From positions 1 to 45,452 of IMG/VR virus record IMGVR_UViG_3300031578_012373: a stretch of 45,452 nt of DNA; one strand, written 5' to 3'. The translations under genes were made by a program, and so were the position numbers. Under the pieces are notes generated by a model that was not told the DNA's origin, ran no database searches, and saw nothing but the letters and a program-made list of their open reading frames with translations. Below are positions 7,260 to 15,644 of the stretch, piece after piece (the first letter of the stretch is position 1; each line of letters begins with the position of its first letter). Origin of the DNA: a virus.

Positions 7260-8568
7260 TTTTTATATAATCTTTTATTAAATTTTCTATAATATTAGAA
7301 TGTCCTTTATCAAATACACGCACAACTATATTATTATCACTCAATAATTTAAGATATTCGGATAATTTATTTTTAAGTTCAGAAACTTTAGAAATATCTT
7401 CTCCTCTTGGAGATCCAGCAAAAATATTAATATATTTCAACAAGCCGCTACTAATAACATCTCTCATAAGAAACCATTCAGCACCTTCAATATTAAATCT
7501 TACTATATTAAAAGCGTTTTTAAAATTAGGCACATTTTTTGATGCCCAGTCTGAAAAAAGTATACCATCAACTTCATCATAAGTATTTATATTTACATTC
7601 GATTTTGTTGAAAATATAGAATCTCCTTGGCCTTTTTTATTATCATGGTATAATTTCACAGCTTTATTCTCATTAGTTATAGCCTTATTTAGTATAGATA
7701 TTCTTTTATCCATAAAATTAGCTTTTAAATATTTATACATTTTTTTATTGGGCTCAAAACAATATATTTTATAATCAGTTATATTTAGCTTATTACAAAT
7801 ATCTGTAAATAATTTAACTTCTGCGCCATTATACGTCCCTAAATCAAAATAATTTATATCTTTGGTATTTAAATAAGGAAGAATCTTATCAAGCTCTTTG
7901 GTTCTCCATGTTCTAGCATAAAAATGTAAAACTTCTATTTTATTTTGTTTTAGATCTTCAATTATAAGATCTGTTTGTTGAGGCTTCCCTGCTTTTCTAT
8001 TATATACATCAACATCAAGATCTATTACTTTATGACTTCCAGTTCTATAATATTTTCTTATTATATCTGAAAATGCAATCTGAGCATAAGAACCTTCATA
8101 AGCTACAACTCCCTTGCCTTTTTCATAGTTTAGTTTTTGTTCTTTATACCAGTCATCAAAAAATTTTCTATTATGCTCCGTATTGTATAAAAAATAAATT
8201 CCAGCACTTACAGATATATTTTGCCTATTCAATCTTGTAACAGCAAAATCAAAGCTATGATCTTCAAATATATGCCCTATATCTCTAATTAAATAACAAT
8301 CGATATCTAAGAATATTAATCTTTCCTCTGCTTTTTTTACAACATCTTGAGCTGCAAACACACGTCTGCCGGTATTTATTAACCAATCATCTGTTATATG
8401 ATTAAATAAATTAATTATAGTTATTCTATCGTTGTTAGACTTCCAATCAGGATCATCTGTGTAAATATATATATGTTTAACAGACATTCTTAACCATGAA
8501 TCTATTACAAAATCATAAGCATCTTTATAATTTTTTGAACACATTGTAAATATAGAATAATTAGTCAT
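7249..8568 (-). CDS. Fusion of a GT-A glycosyltransferase and an FkbM-type methyltransferase
   Basis: Residues 1-230 look like a nucleotide-sugar transferase: TDDPDW near 38, RLIFLDIDCYLI with DxD at 88-90, and an aspartate-rich region around 181-189. Residues 238-439 form an FkbM-like SAM methyltransferase: INYFDLGTYNGAE (238-250), YCFEPNKKMY near 272 and VRFNIEGAEW near 349, the counterpart of the family's D-x-E-G-x-E. FkbM enzymes O-methylate sugars. The fusion suggests that one protein adds a sugar and methylates it or its neighbour. AGGAG precedes the ATG; the start overlaps the preceding methyltransferase gene by 8 nt. Confidence 0.8.
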   Translation of the reverse strand: MTNYSIFTMCSKNYKDAYDFVIDSWLRMSVKHIYIYTDDPDWKSNNDRITIINLFNHITDDWLINTGRRVFAAQDVVKKAEERLIFLDIDCYLIRDIGHIFEDHSFDFAVTRLNRQNISVSAGIYFLYNTEHNRKFFDDWYKEQKLNYEKGKGVVAYEGSYAQIAFSDIIRKYYRTGSHKVIDLDVDVYNRKAGKPQQTDLIIEDLKQNKIEVLHFYARTWRTKELDKILPYLNTKDINYFDLGTYNGAEVKLFTDICNKLNITDYKIYCFEPNKKMYKYLKANFMDKRISILNKAITNENKAVKLYHDNKKGQGDSIFSTKSNVNINTYDEVDGILFSDWASKNVPNFKNAFNIVRFNIEGAEWFLMRDVISSGLLKYINIFAGSPRGEDISKVSELKNKLSEYLKLLSDNNIVVRVFDKGHSNIIENLIKDYIKNEQ

Positions 8569-9211
8569 TGTTTTTTCTCCTAAACAGCATCATTTCATGG
8601 CTGCCTATATTTTCATTTATTAACTTAACCAAATAGAATCCACAGCCATTAAATATATTGGAATAATATTCACTATTATTATATTTACTACCTCTAGCCC
8701 TAACTATAAATTCATTTGACAAAGTGGTTATATATTTTATAAATTTAATCTCCCTGTCTCTATATATTTCATCATAATGATGTCCTTTAATTATATTTCC
8801 TCCTCTACCTACCCAATATAATACAGCTATAGCAAATATAATATCAAATTTTCCTAAATTCATTGATGATAAATTTTCTAAACTATCATTAATGAATTTT
8901 ACATTTGGAACATTGAAATATTCTTTTAAAAAAGCACATTGCTTTAAATGCTTCTGCTCTCGCTCTATACCTATAACTTCTTCCGCGCCCATTTGAGCAG
9001 CTCTTATACAAAATAAACCAGCATTAGAGCCTAAATCTAATATTCTTTTTCCTGATAATGATTCTGGTAAAAGTTGTTTTATATAATTCCAAGCATACTC
9101 ACCAGATAATTTACTATGAGAACTAACAGCAGAAATTTCATTATTAAACTGTACGTTTTGATACCATGGCCTTAATTTTTTTATCTCATTATATAACCGA
9201 TCATTATTCAT
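8561..9211 (-). CDS. Class I SAM-dependent methyltransferase
   Basis: This 216-residue protein shows the SAM-binding motif I RILDLGSNAGLF (57-68), motif II VIGIEREQKHL near 79 with the acidic residue that contacts the ribose, and motif IV FDIIFAIAVLYWVG near 125. The N-terminal part (LRPWYQNVQF) resembles small-molecule and sugar methyltransferases. The substrate is unknown; within the glycan island a sugar hydroxyl or carboxyl is likely. It shares 8 nt with the glycosyltransferase-FkbM fusion downstream and lies 7 nt after a coiled-coil gene. Confidence 0.82.
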   Translation of the reverse strand: MNNDRLYNEIKKLRPWYQNVQFNNEISAVSSHSKLSGEYAWNYIKQLLPESLSGKRILDLGSNAGLFCIRAAQMGAEEVIGIEREQKHLKQCAFLKEYFNVPNVKFINDSLENLSSMNLGKFDIIFAIAVLYWVGRGGNIIKGHHYDEIYRDREIKFIKYITTLSNEFIVRARGSKYNNSEYYSNIFNGCGFYLVKLINENIGSHEMMLFRRKNND

Positions 9212-9218
9212 ATATTAT

Positions 9219-9623
9219 CTATTCAACTTTCTTTGGCTCATTTTCTAATACATTAACACCACTTGTTAATAATCTATCTATTTCAATTTTCTCGGCCTTA
9301 ATCTGTTTTAATAAATTTTTCTTATATTCAGCTCTATATTTGTTTAGCTTTCCAACATTTTCTTTTTTATTTTGCGCATCTCTTTGAATTTCTTTTTGTA
9401 TAACCTTCTTAAGATGTTCTGGATTACCATAATCAAAAAGATCTTCAGCAAGCAATTCTTGATCAGCTCTATATTCCTGCAATTTCCATACTATTTTCTT
9501 CGCCATTATATAAGCGTCTTCCAATAATTTTTTAATTCTTATTGAATCAGGATCATTTTTATTAACTAATATATCATAGATCTGTCTATGTACCTCGCAT
9601 ATAGTTCTTATTTTTTTGACCAT
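9219..9623 (-). CDS. Small helical, probably coiled-coil protein of unknown function
   Basis: I do not recognise the family. The 134 residues are almost all helix-forming and highly charged, with Lys and Glu dominant. They start with ICEVHRQIYDILVNKND and carry a long heptad-like stretch from about 75 to 118. There is no signal peptide or membrane segment. It sits inside the carbohydrate island between an LPS-kinase-like protein and a methyltransferase. A scaffold or subunit role for a neighbouring enzyme is possible but unsupported. AAAGGA precedes the ATG. Confidence 0.65.
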   Translation of the reverse strand: MVKKIRTICEVHRQIYDILVNKNDPDSIRIKKLLEDAYIMAKKIVWKLQEYRADQELLAEDLFDYGNPEHLKKVIQKEIQRDAQNKKENVGKLNKYRAEYKKNLLKQIKAEKIEIDRLLTSGVNVLENEPKKVE

Positions 9624-9650
9624 ATATATATTCCTTTCTTACTATACATT

Positions 9651-10226
9651 TTACAATTCTTCAAATTTTATTGGTTCTGCTTTTTCATTGCCCCATATCC
9701 AATTTCTTTTATCACAATCAGATATAACATGTTTTACATTTCCATATTTAGCATAGCCCCTTAAAAAAGCTAATATTTTTTTTCTTTTATATTTTCCCCT
9801 ACAATTCTTCAAACACAGTTTGGACATGCGTACAATATGCTCATCGTAGGTCTCATAAAGCAATTTTTTTAAATCTATATATATAGTAGAACTATTATTC
9901 CACACAAAATTTTTAAAATGATTGTCTACAGGCGATATTTTACCTATATCACGTAGTTCACTTATGTATCTTGCTAAATCAATACAGACTGGCTCTATCA
10001 TAGTTGGATTTTTTTCTATTTCATCGTGGATTGTATTCCCTTCTATCCATTCTGTAGTCTTATAAATTTGCCCATTAGTTTCCTTCACATCATACAACTC
10101 TGGAATCCTAAGCCCTAATTTTAATGCTTCTTTATGTATTGGCAATGATCTAAATAATTTATGTCTTTTATTAAAGATTTCTAATTTAGCCTGCTTGCCA
10201 TCATATATAATTTTTTTATAAGCCAT
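9651..10226 (-). CDS. LPS-kinase-like (atypical protein-kinase fold) protein
   Basis: The 191 residues look like a compact kinase of the RIO/LPS-core-kinase kind. An N-lobe strand region leads to KTTEWIEGNTIHDEI (56-70), the hinge. SPVDNHFKNFVW (98-109) has the catalytic Asp101 and Asn106 spacing, and IYIDLKKLL (116-124) supplies Asp118 in the DFG place. Such enzymes phosphorylate heptose or Kdo in LPS cores, which would suit the heptose-type kinase and GT9 gene of the same island. An in-frame GTG at 10235 exists, but AAAGGTG 7 nt before the ATG at 10226 favours the shorter form. The N-lobe lysine is not certain. Confidence 0.65.
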   Translation of the reverse strand: MAYKKIIYDGKQAKLEIFNKRHKLFRSLPIHKEALKLGLRIPELYDVKETNGQIYKTTEWIEGNTIHDEIEKNPTMIEPVCIDLARYISELRDIGKISPVDNHFKNFVWNNSSTIYIDLKKLLYETYDEHIVRMSKLCLKNCRGKYKRKKILAFLRGYAKYGNVKHVISDCDKRNWIWGNEKAEPIKFEEL

Positions 10227-10238
10227 TATCCACACCTT

Positions 10239-10805
10239 TTATTTATGTTTAATAGCAAAAATAATTCTCGCATTGTGATTGCCAACAAATTCATCTATTA
10301 CTGCGTACTTCTTATTAAAAAAATCTCTGATTTCAATTTTTGTAGCAGCAAAACAATCGGCAGAATCTACGTTTTCTACCTCTCCATGCCAATGAATATA
10401 ACAAACACCATTTCTTTTGACACAGCTCATCCAATTATCCAAACACAGTTCTGGATCATATGAATGATCAAAAGAATTGCTATAAATAAAATCTACATTA
10501 TTAATCCACCCATCCTTAACTTTGTGAAAGTCCCATTGTATTACATTCTTAAATTTATTAGCTGTCGGCGAAATTTCAGTTCCTATAATTTCTATATTTA
10601 ATAATTTTCTTAGTCGCTGAACTTCCCAGCCATTTCTAACACCATGACAAATACCAAATTTTAGATCAGGAATATTTTCTTTAATATGTTTAGACAATAA
10701 AATTATTTCCTTTTCCTTAATATATACAGTTTTTAATTTATTCACATTTTTAGCTAATTGAGCTTTATAATATTCATTATAATCCTTATGTTTATATAAT
10801 TTCAT
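10239..10805 (-). CDS. Methyltransferase-fold protein
   Basis: A 188-residue protein with a Rossmann-like methyltransferase layout. LKFGICHGVRNGWEVQRL (49-66) stands where motif I is expected, EIIGTEISP near 73 carries the ribose-binding acid, NVDFIYSNSFDHSYDP near 104 is motif IV, and NGVCYIHWHGE near 132 is motif VI. Motif I departs from the usual GxGxG, so SAM binding is likely but not certain. It lies between WbqC and the kinase-like gene in the carbohydrate island with no gap over 13 nt. The substrate is unknown. Confidence 0.68.
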   Translation of the reverse strand: MKLYKHKDYNEYYKAQLAKNVNKLKTVYIKEKEIILLSKHIKENIPDLKFGICHGVRNGWEVQRLRKLLNIEIIGTEISPTANKFKNVIQWDFHKVKDGWINNVDFIYSNSFDHSYDPELCLDNWMSCVKRNGVCYIHWHGEVENVDSADCFAATKIEIRDFFNKKYAVIDEFVGNHNARIIFAIKHK

Positions 10806-10816
10806 TGTTTTATTTC

Positions 10817-11491
10817 CTAATTTCTAAGTTTATTGTTAAATATATGATTTCCACAATTAAATAAATAATCAAGAATAGATAAATTAGCTTCAAAATTGCC
10901 CCATAATTGATTATATATTGGGCATTCATAGGTCACATATGTCAACTTAATTCCATTTCTATTAAATAATTCTTCATCATTATATACCTTAGCTCCTGCC
11001 CCAGATAAATATACAGAGGCACCAAGCTTATTACAAATATCTATAATTAATTCTGATTTATGTCCAAAATCAAAAAGTATTTCAGATAATCTAATCCGCC
11101 TATTATTTATGTTTAAATAGTTAGCAAATGTCTCAATTAAATTAATATTTATATCAACAAATGTGCCTTCTGTGCTAATCGCTGATTCATATAATTTAAA
11201 TATTTCAGAAAAATATTTCGCTTTAGAATAATTTGTTTTAATAGTTTTAAGATGCTTAGTTTTCCATCTTAGATCGGCAAATTTTACATCAGTATATTTT
11301 CCATTTTTAGAAATGCTGATTGGAATAGTAAGATATTCAACTCCTTTAGCCGTCTTTATTCTATTTCGTGCCCCAAATCCTCCGCGAGAATATTCTAAAC
11401 TATCTAAATAAACAAATATGTCGCAATCAAACATCTTTTGAAAATATCCCAAATAAGGAACATAATTAGGTTGATGAGCTGCTACTATCAT
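10817..11491 (-). CDS. WbqC-family protein
   Basis: The N-terminus MIVAAHQPNYVPYLGYFQK is the hallmark of the WbqC family, followed by CDIFVYLDSLEYSRGG and NRIKTAKG, all typical. WbqC proteins are found in O-antigen and capsule clusters, usually beside aminotransferases and acyltransferases, but their reaction is not settled. From the ATG at 11491 it has 224 residues; a second ATG four codons upstream (11503) is also in frame. I prefer 11491 because it overlaps the stop of the deacetylase gene as ATGA and matches the family start. Confidence 0.88.
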   Translation of the reverse strand: MIVAAHQPNYVPYLGYFQKMFDCDIFVYLDSLEYSRGGFGARNRIKTAKGVEYLTIPISISKNGKYTDVKFADLRWKTKHLKTIKTNYSKAKYFSEIFKLYESAISTEGTFVDININLIETFANYLNINNRRIRLSEILFDFGHKSELIIDICNKLGASVYLSGAGAKVYNDEELFNRNGIKLTYVTYECPIYNQLWGNFEANLSILDYLFNCGNHIFNNKLRN

Positions 11492-12123
11492 TTTATTACC
11501 CATCTAATCACTTCAAAAGATTCAGCATATGAACATCCTATTTGAACGCCTCTAACTTTAGCTAGACTTCTGATCAAATCTTCTGTAGCCTTATTTCTAT
11601 GCGCTTGTGATTTATAACATTTCATTGCTTCTATTTTTTTCAGCAAATGATCTTCTTGTAAAAGAATAAAAGCACTAGTATTAAATACTAAATTATTCCA
11701 CGGAACTTCATATCCCAACATTGTAATATTTTTAAATGCTCGAAATCCCTCTTGAGCAACTACTTGATGATCTTGATGCGTGTCATCAAGACAAGGAAGA
11801 AAAACTATATCAGGCTCTATAATAGATTTAAATTTTATCAGGTCTTCTAAAATTTCTTGCCTATATGACAAAAAATCTCTAACTGGATATGATAAAACTG
11901 TTAGATTTTCTTTTGATATTCCAAGTATTAATGTAGCTTCTTTTACTTCTTTTTTCAAAATATTTCTTGGAAATTGCTTCAGTACCGATTTTTCAGCTGC
12001 TGAAAAGGCCAAATAAAAAACCTTTTTACCTTCTTGGATAAATCTAGCAATAGAACCACCGCAACCAAATTCTCCATCATCAGTATGAGGCGCTAATATT
12101 AAAACTCTATTGATATCATTCAT
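11488..12123 (-). CDS. PIG-L/LmbE-family sugar N-deacetylase
   Basis: Zinc-dependent removal of an N-acetyl group from an amino sugar is the family reaction. APHTDDGEFGCGGS (11-24) supplies the zinc ligands His13 and Asp16 and the general base Asp15. DDTHQDHQ (113-120) supplies the third histidine ligand region. At 211 residues it has the normal family length. It ends in an ATGA overlap with the WbqC gene and starts 8 nt inside the epimerase gene, with AAGGA upstream. It probably acts on a nucleotide sugar or lipid-linked sugar made by neighbouring genes. Confidence 0.87.
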   Translation of the reverse strand: MNDINRVLILAPHTDDGEFGCGGSIARFIQEGKKVFYLAFSAAEKSVLKQFPRNILKKEVKEATLILGISKENLTVLSYPVRDFLSYRQEILEDLIKFKSIIEPDIVFLPCLDDTHQDHQVVAQEGFRAFKNITMLGYEVPWNNLVFNTSAFILLQEDHLLKKIEAMKCYKSQAHRNKATEDLIRSLAKVRGVQIGCSYAESFEVIRWVIK

Positions 12124-13078
12124 TATATTTTTCCTTTTTTATATACCATTCTATAGTTTTTGATAATCCATTCTGACTATTTATAACAGGTTTATATCCA
12201 ATCAATTTATGCGCTAATCGAATATCTGCTTTATGACACATTACATCTGCCAGTCTTTGTTTATTATAACTGACTAATATTTTTTTTTCGCATATTGCTA
12301 AGATTTTATCAACCCAACTATTCATGGAATAATTAATTCCACTACCAATATTTAATATTATATTTCTTAAATTATCATGACTATATAAAAGAATAGCTGC
12401 ACTTACTACATCAGATACATATGTAAAATCTCTAGACTGTTTTCCATCTCCAGTGATAACTATTTCTTTATCATTCAATATATTCATAATAACTTTTGGA
12501 GTTATTGCTGCATATTGTCCAGCATTTTGTCTAGGCCCGTATATATTAAAAGGACGAAGTATTACTGCGTTTATATCAAATGTTTTACAATATGAAAGTA
12601 TCAATAAATCTGAGGCTGCTTTACTTGCTGCATATGGTGTAGTAGCATTTAAAGGATGTTTTTCATCCATAGGAAGATATGCAGCTGATCCATAAGCTTC
12701 TGAAGATGAAAAATGTATAAGCCTATTATATTTACCATTTAAAAGCAAATCACATAAACTACGAGTAATTTCAACGTTAGTATGAAACGTATATGATGGG
12801 TCTTTGAAGGATGCTGGCAATGGTATTACTGCTAAATTAAATACTGTGTCTATTTTCTCCTTCTGTATAACATCATTTAATACAGAAAAACTAGCATTTG
12901 CATGGACAAATTTAAATAAATTATCAGTTTTTGGCAAATTCTCTTTTTTGCCTAAAGAGAGGTTGTCCACTACTATAACTCTATTGCCATATTTTAATAG
13001 CTCATTAACTAAATGACTTCCCACAAAACCAGCGCCACCTGTTACCAATATGGATTCGCTTCTTAAATTTATTCCCAT
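12116..13078 (-). CDS. NAD-dependent nucleotide-sugar epimerase/dehydratase (extended SDR)
   Basis: From the ATG at 13078 this is a 320-residue extended SDR. VTGGAGFVGSHL near 12 binds NAD, VVDNLSLGKKENL near 36 follows, FSSSEAYG near 118 gives the catalytic Ser, YAASK near 143 gives the Tyr/Lys pair, and LRPFNIYGPRQ near 170 completes the family pattern. Such enzymes epimerise or dehydrate UDP- or GDP-sugars in the cytoplasm. The frame extends 12 codons further to 13114, but GAGGG lies just upstream of 13078. It follows the ATP-grasp gene with the two coding regions nearly abutting. Confidence 0.87.
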   Translation of the reverse strand: MGINLRSESILVTGGAGFVGSHLVNELLKYGNRVIVVDNLSLGKKENLPKTDNLFKFVHANASFSVLNDVIQKEKIDTVFNLAVIPLPASFKDPSYTFHTNVEITRSLCDLLLNGKYNRLIHFSSSEAYGSAAYLPMDEKHPLNATTPYAASKAASDLLILSYCKTFDINAVILRPFNIYGPRQNAGQYAAITPKVIMNILNDKEIVITGDGKQSRDFTYVSDVVSAAILLYSHDNLRNIILNIGSGINYSMNSWVDKILAICEKKILVSYNKQRLADVMCHKADIRLAHKLIGYKPVINSQNGLSKTIEWYIKKEKYNE

Positions 13079-13103
13079 TTTGCCCTCAACTATTTTTTTT
13101 AAT

Positions 13104-14180
13104 TTATAAATCATTTACAAACTCTGTTAATTTACGATGTATACAAATTTTTTTATATGTATATTTCGATAATGGCTCCTTTCCAAAATGGTGCCTTATC
13201 AATATATCAGGCTCATTAAACCCTGCCATCGCTCTTAGTGAAGTGGTACCAGAAAATCTTGGATTTATTTCAAATATATAGACCTTATTATCCATCATTC
13301 TACATTGTATATTTAATGGGCCTTTTGAACCCAACACTTTTGCCACTTTTTCACAGTAATTTTTAATGATAGGATGATCAACAAACTTGCCTTGAGATAT
13401 TCCAGAAGATATTACCATATCTTCACTCAAAGAATTACTTTTCAAATTCATTTTTACAGCCCACCTATCAACAGCCGTCTCATTACTTATATTATATCTT
13501 TTTATATTTAGCCTTTTAGATATACCTTCTACATTTCTCTTCAAAACAATTGAATCAATTAAATCCCCATTCAAAGCTGAAAGAATGCCTACCGTATATT
13601 CCTCATTATGGCTGCCAATATATTCCTGAATTATTGGAGCTTGGCCTTGCTTCATAAGGTAATTACAAAAAAATGATAACTCATTCATATCTTGAGCTAT
13701 AAATACATTATTAGATCCTCTACCATCTATAGGCTTTATAACTGCTGGCAACCAAGATTTAATAGTAGCAACATTAGCTCCACCGCTTACTAACATAGTT
13801 CTCGGATGATAAAATTCATTGTTTCTTAAAAATTTCATTGTCATTAATTTATTCATACATACATCAATTACTTCTTTGGGCTGTATAAGAAGTAAATAAT
13901 CATCAAATCTGAGCCTTTCCTCAGATAATATTTTTAGCTCCTCTTCACTGCCTGGTATAATAATATTTATTTGTGCCTCTTTACATATTTTTTGCAATCT
14001 ATCTATATAAGTATTATCACTTGCAATAGGAATCAAATGAAAAGCATCTACCCTTTCTGTTACATTATGTGTTGTATTAGTGCCTATGATCTTATATTTA
14101 TTAGCAATCTTTAATGCTTTTACAATTTGTTCACCAACGCCGCCGCTACCAATACCTGTGACTAATACATTTATTTTCAT
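13104..14180 (-). CDS. ATP-grasp ligase, carbamoyl-phosphate-synthase-like
   Basis: The 358 residues show an N-terminal Rossmann-like domain (VLVTGIGSGGVGEQIVKAL, 5-23), the ATP-grasp lysine strand AVIKPIDGRGSNNVF near 151, QEYIGSHNEEYTVG near 185 and the metal-binding end VYIFEINPRFSGTTS near 307. ATP-grasp enzymes join a carboxylate to an amine or thiol through an acyl-phosphate. Members of this kind in surface-polysaccharide clusters may amidate sugar acids or attach amino acids to sugars. The substrate here is unknown. The ATG follows GCAAGGA and overlaps the methyltransferase stop by 4 nt. Confidence 0.82.
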   Translation of the reverse strand: MKINVLVTGIGSGGVGEQIVKALKIANKYKIIGTNTTHNVTERVDAFHLIPIASDNTYIDRLQKICKEAQINIIIPGSEEELKILSEERLRFDDYLLLIQPKEVIDVCMNKLMTMKFLRNNEFYHPRTMLVSGGANVATIKSWLPAVIKPIDGRGSNNVFIAQDMNELSFFCNYLMKQGQAPIIQEYIGSHNEEYTVGILSALNGDLIDSIVLKRNVEGISKRLNIKRYNISNETAVDRWAVKMNLKSNSLSEDMVISSGISQGKFVDHPIIKNYCEKVAKVLGSKGPLNIQCRMMDNKVYIFEINPRFSGTTSLRAMAGFNEPDILIRHHFGKEPLSKYTYKKICIHRKLTEFVNDL

Positions 14181-14887
14181 TTCCTTGCCTCTATTTTAAT
14201 ATATTTCATATTCGATTTTTTATTTTTTTCTCCAGCATTTTCTGGCACTAACCATCTATAAATTATTTTTACATCTTTATATCCTATAGTATATAATAGA
14301 TTTTTTATTTTATTACCATCAATACCTCCAAGTGCGTCATGATATTCAGCAAGTTTTGTTATGTTTCTCGGAATATTTACTTTTCTTTCGAGCGCTTTCG
14401 CAGTCCTTTCGGTAATATTATTGTCCCAAAAATATAAATTAGGATCTTGATCTGTATATAACATGCCGCCATTTTTTAACACCCTATAAGCCTCCATTAA
14501 TGTACTTTCAAATTCTAATAAGTGATGCAAAAACCCATAAGCTGTACAAATATTAAAACTATTATTTTCAAATGGCAATGCTTCTGAATTAGCAATACAT
14601 ATATCCATATTTTTTGTACGATTAATTTTTTCTATCATTTTTGGCGTAATGTCTATGCCTACTACATGTGTAAAATGTTCTTTAGCAATATTAAGTATAA
14701 AACCAGTTCCGCACCCTATATCCAAAAGTGAAGTAAATCCAGACTCTTTTCCACATTTCAAAAGAATTTTTTTTACTCTTTTTTTATTTTCTGAAAGAAA
14801 ATGTGGTTGATTATCATATATATCAGCAAATTTAGTATGATATTCTATATTAGCATTTATTATTTTCTTCTTTAATCCATTTTGCAT
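14177..14887 (-). CDS. Class I SAM-dependent methyltransferase (type 11)
   Basis: A 236-residue methyltransferase with LLDIGCGTGFILNIA near 55 as motif I, VVGIDITPKMI near 75 as motif II, ALPFENNSFNICTAYGFLHH near 106 and AYRVLKNGGMLYTDQDP near 137. The pattern is the common UbiE/type 11 form that methylates small molecules. It overlaps the preceding reductase-like SDR gene by 38 nt and the ATP-grasp gene by 4 nt, so the three are tightly coupled. The product is probably a methylated sugar or sugar acid. Confidence 0.87.
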   Translation of the reverse strand: MQNGLKKKIINANIEYHTKFADIYDNQPHFLSENKKRVKKILLKCGKESGFTSLLDIGCGTGFILNIAKEHFTHVVGIDITPKMIEKINRTKNMDICIANSEALPFENNSFNICTAYGFLHHLLEFESTLMEAYRVLKNGGMLYTDQDPNLYFWDNNITERTAKALERKVNIPRNITKLAEYHDALGGIDGNKIKNLLYTIGYKDVKIIYRWLVPENAGEKNKKSNMKYIKIEARK

Positions 14888-15644
14888 AGTCTTTTATTCC
14901 TGCTTCTAGCCCATACGGCTGTTTAAAAGATAAAAAATTATGATAGAAAGCCTCTAACACATCTTCATTTCCATCAATATATTTTATTGTTGAATTTGAA
15001 TTTAATATTTCTATTATAGTCTCCGCTAATAACTTCATTGAAATACTATTACAGGGATATGAAAATACTCCTCGTAAATTTTCCCTTCCAGCAAGCTCAA
15101 GCACAGCAGCAACATCTTTTACATATCCAAAAAACTGTTCTCTCTCTCCCTTATTATATAATATAATATCCTCATCTTTTAAAGCTGCTCTAATAAACTT
15201 ATCAATAACTGTTTTTGATTTCATTCCTGGTCCATATACTGAAGGAAGCCTTATTGAACAGACGTTTATATCATATTTATGTACATAAAATGAACATATA
15301 TCTTCTACTATTTTTTTACTTAAAGAATAAAAAGTTGGAATTTTTAATTCAATTGAAACTGTAGACGTATGTATGAAAGATTTGCCATACCATTCTTTAT
15401 ACATATTAAGAAGCCTCATTGTTAATAGAGGATTTCTAAACAACGAATGTTCAGTCAGATCTTCATTTAAAGAAGCAGCTAAATGATATACACTATCAAA
15501 TCCTTGATCGCCTATTAAATCAAGAGCTTCAAAACATTCATTAGTCGAAAACCCAGAAATTTTTGTCGCATAATTTTTATTTTCAACGGCTTTCCATAAA
15601 TAAGATCCTATAAATCCTGTATGTCCAGTTATTAACACGTTCAT
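14850..15644 (-). CDS. NAD(P)-dependent extended SDR (sugar epimerase/reductase-like)
   Basis: The 264-residue protein starts with the nucleotide-binding motif MNVLITGHTGFIGSYL, has SVYHLAASL near 51, FIHTSTVSIE near 91 with the catalytic Ser/Thr, YSLSKK near 106 for the Tyr/Lys pair, and IRLPSVYGPG near 129. At 264 residues it is shorter than typical GalE-like enzymes. It resembles sugar dehydratases and ketoreductases of O-antigen clusters, but the exact reaction cannot be told. Its ATG overlaps the stop of the amidotransferase gene as ATGA. Confidence 0.83.
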   Translation of the reverse strand: MNVLITGHTGFIGSYLWKAVENKNYATKISGFSTNECFEALDLIGDQGFDSVYHLAASLNEDLTEHSLFRNPLLTMRLLNMYKEWYGKSFIHTSTVSIELKIPTFYSLSKKIVEDICSFYVHKYDINVCSIRLPSVYGPGMKSKTVIDKFIRAALKDEDIILYNKGEREQFFGYVKDVAAVLELAGRENLRGVFSYPCNSISMKLLAETIIEILNSNSTIKYIDGNEDVLEAFYHNFLSFKQPYGLEAGIKDYAKWIKEENNKC

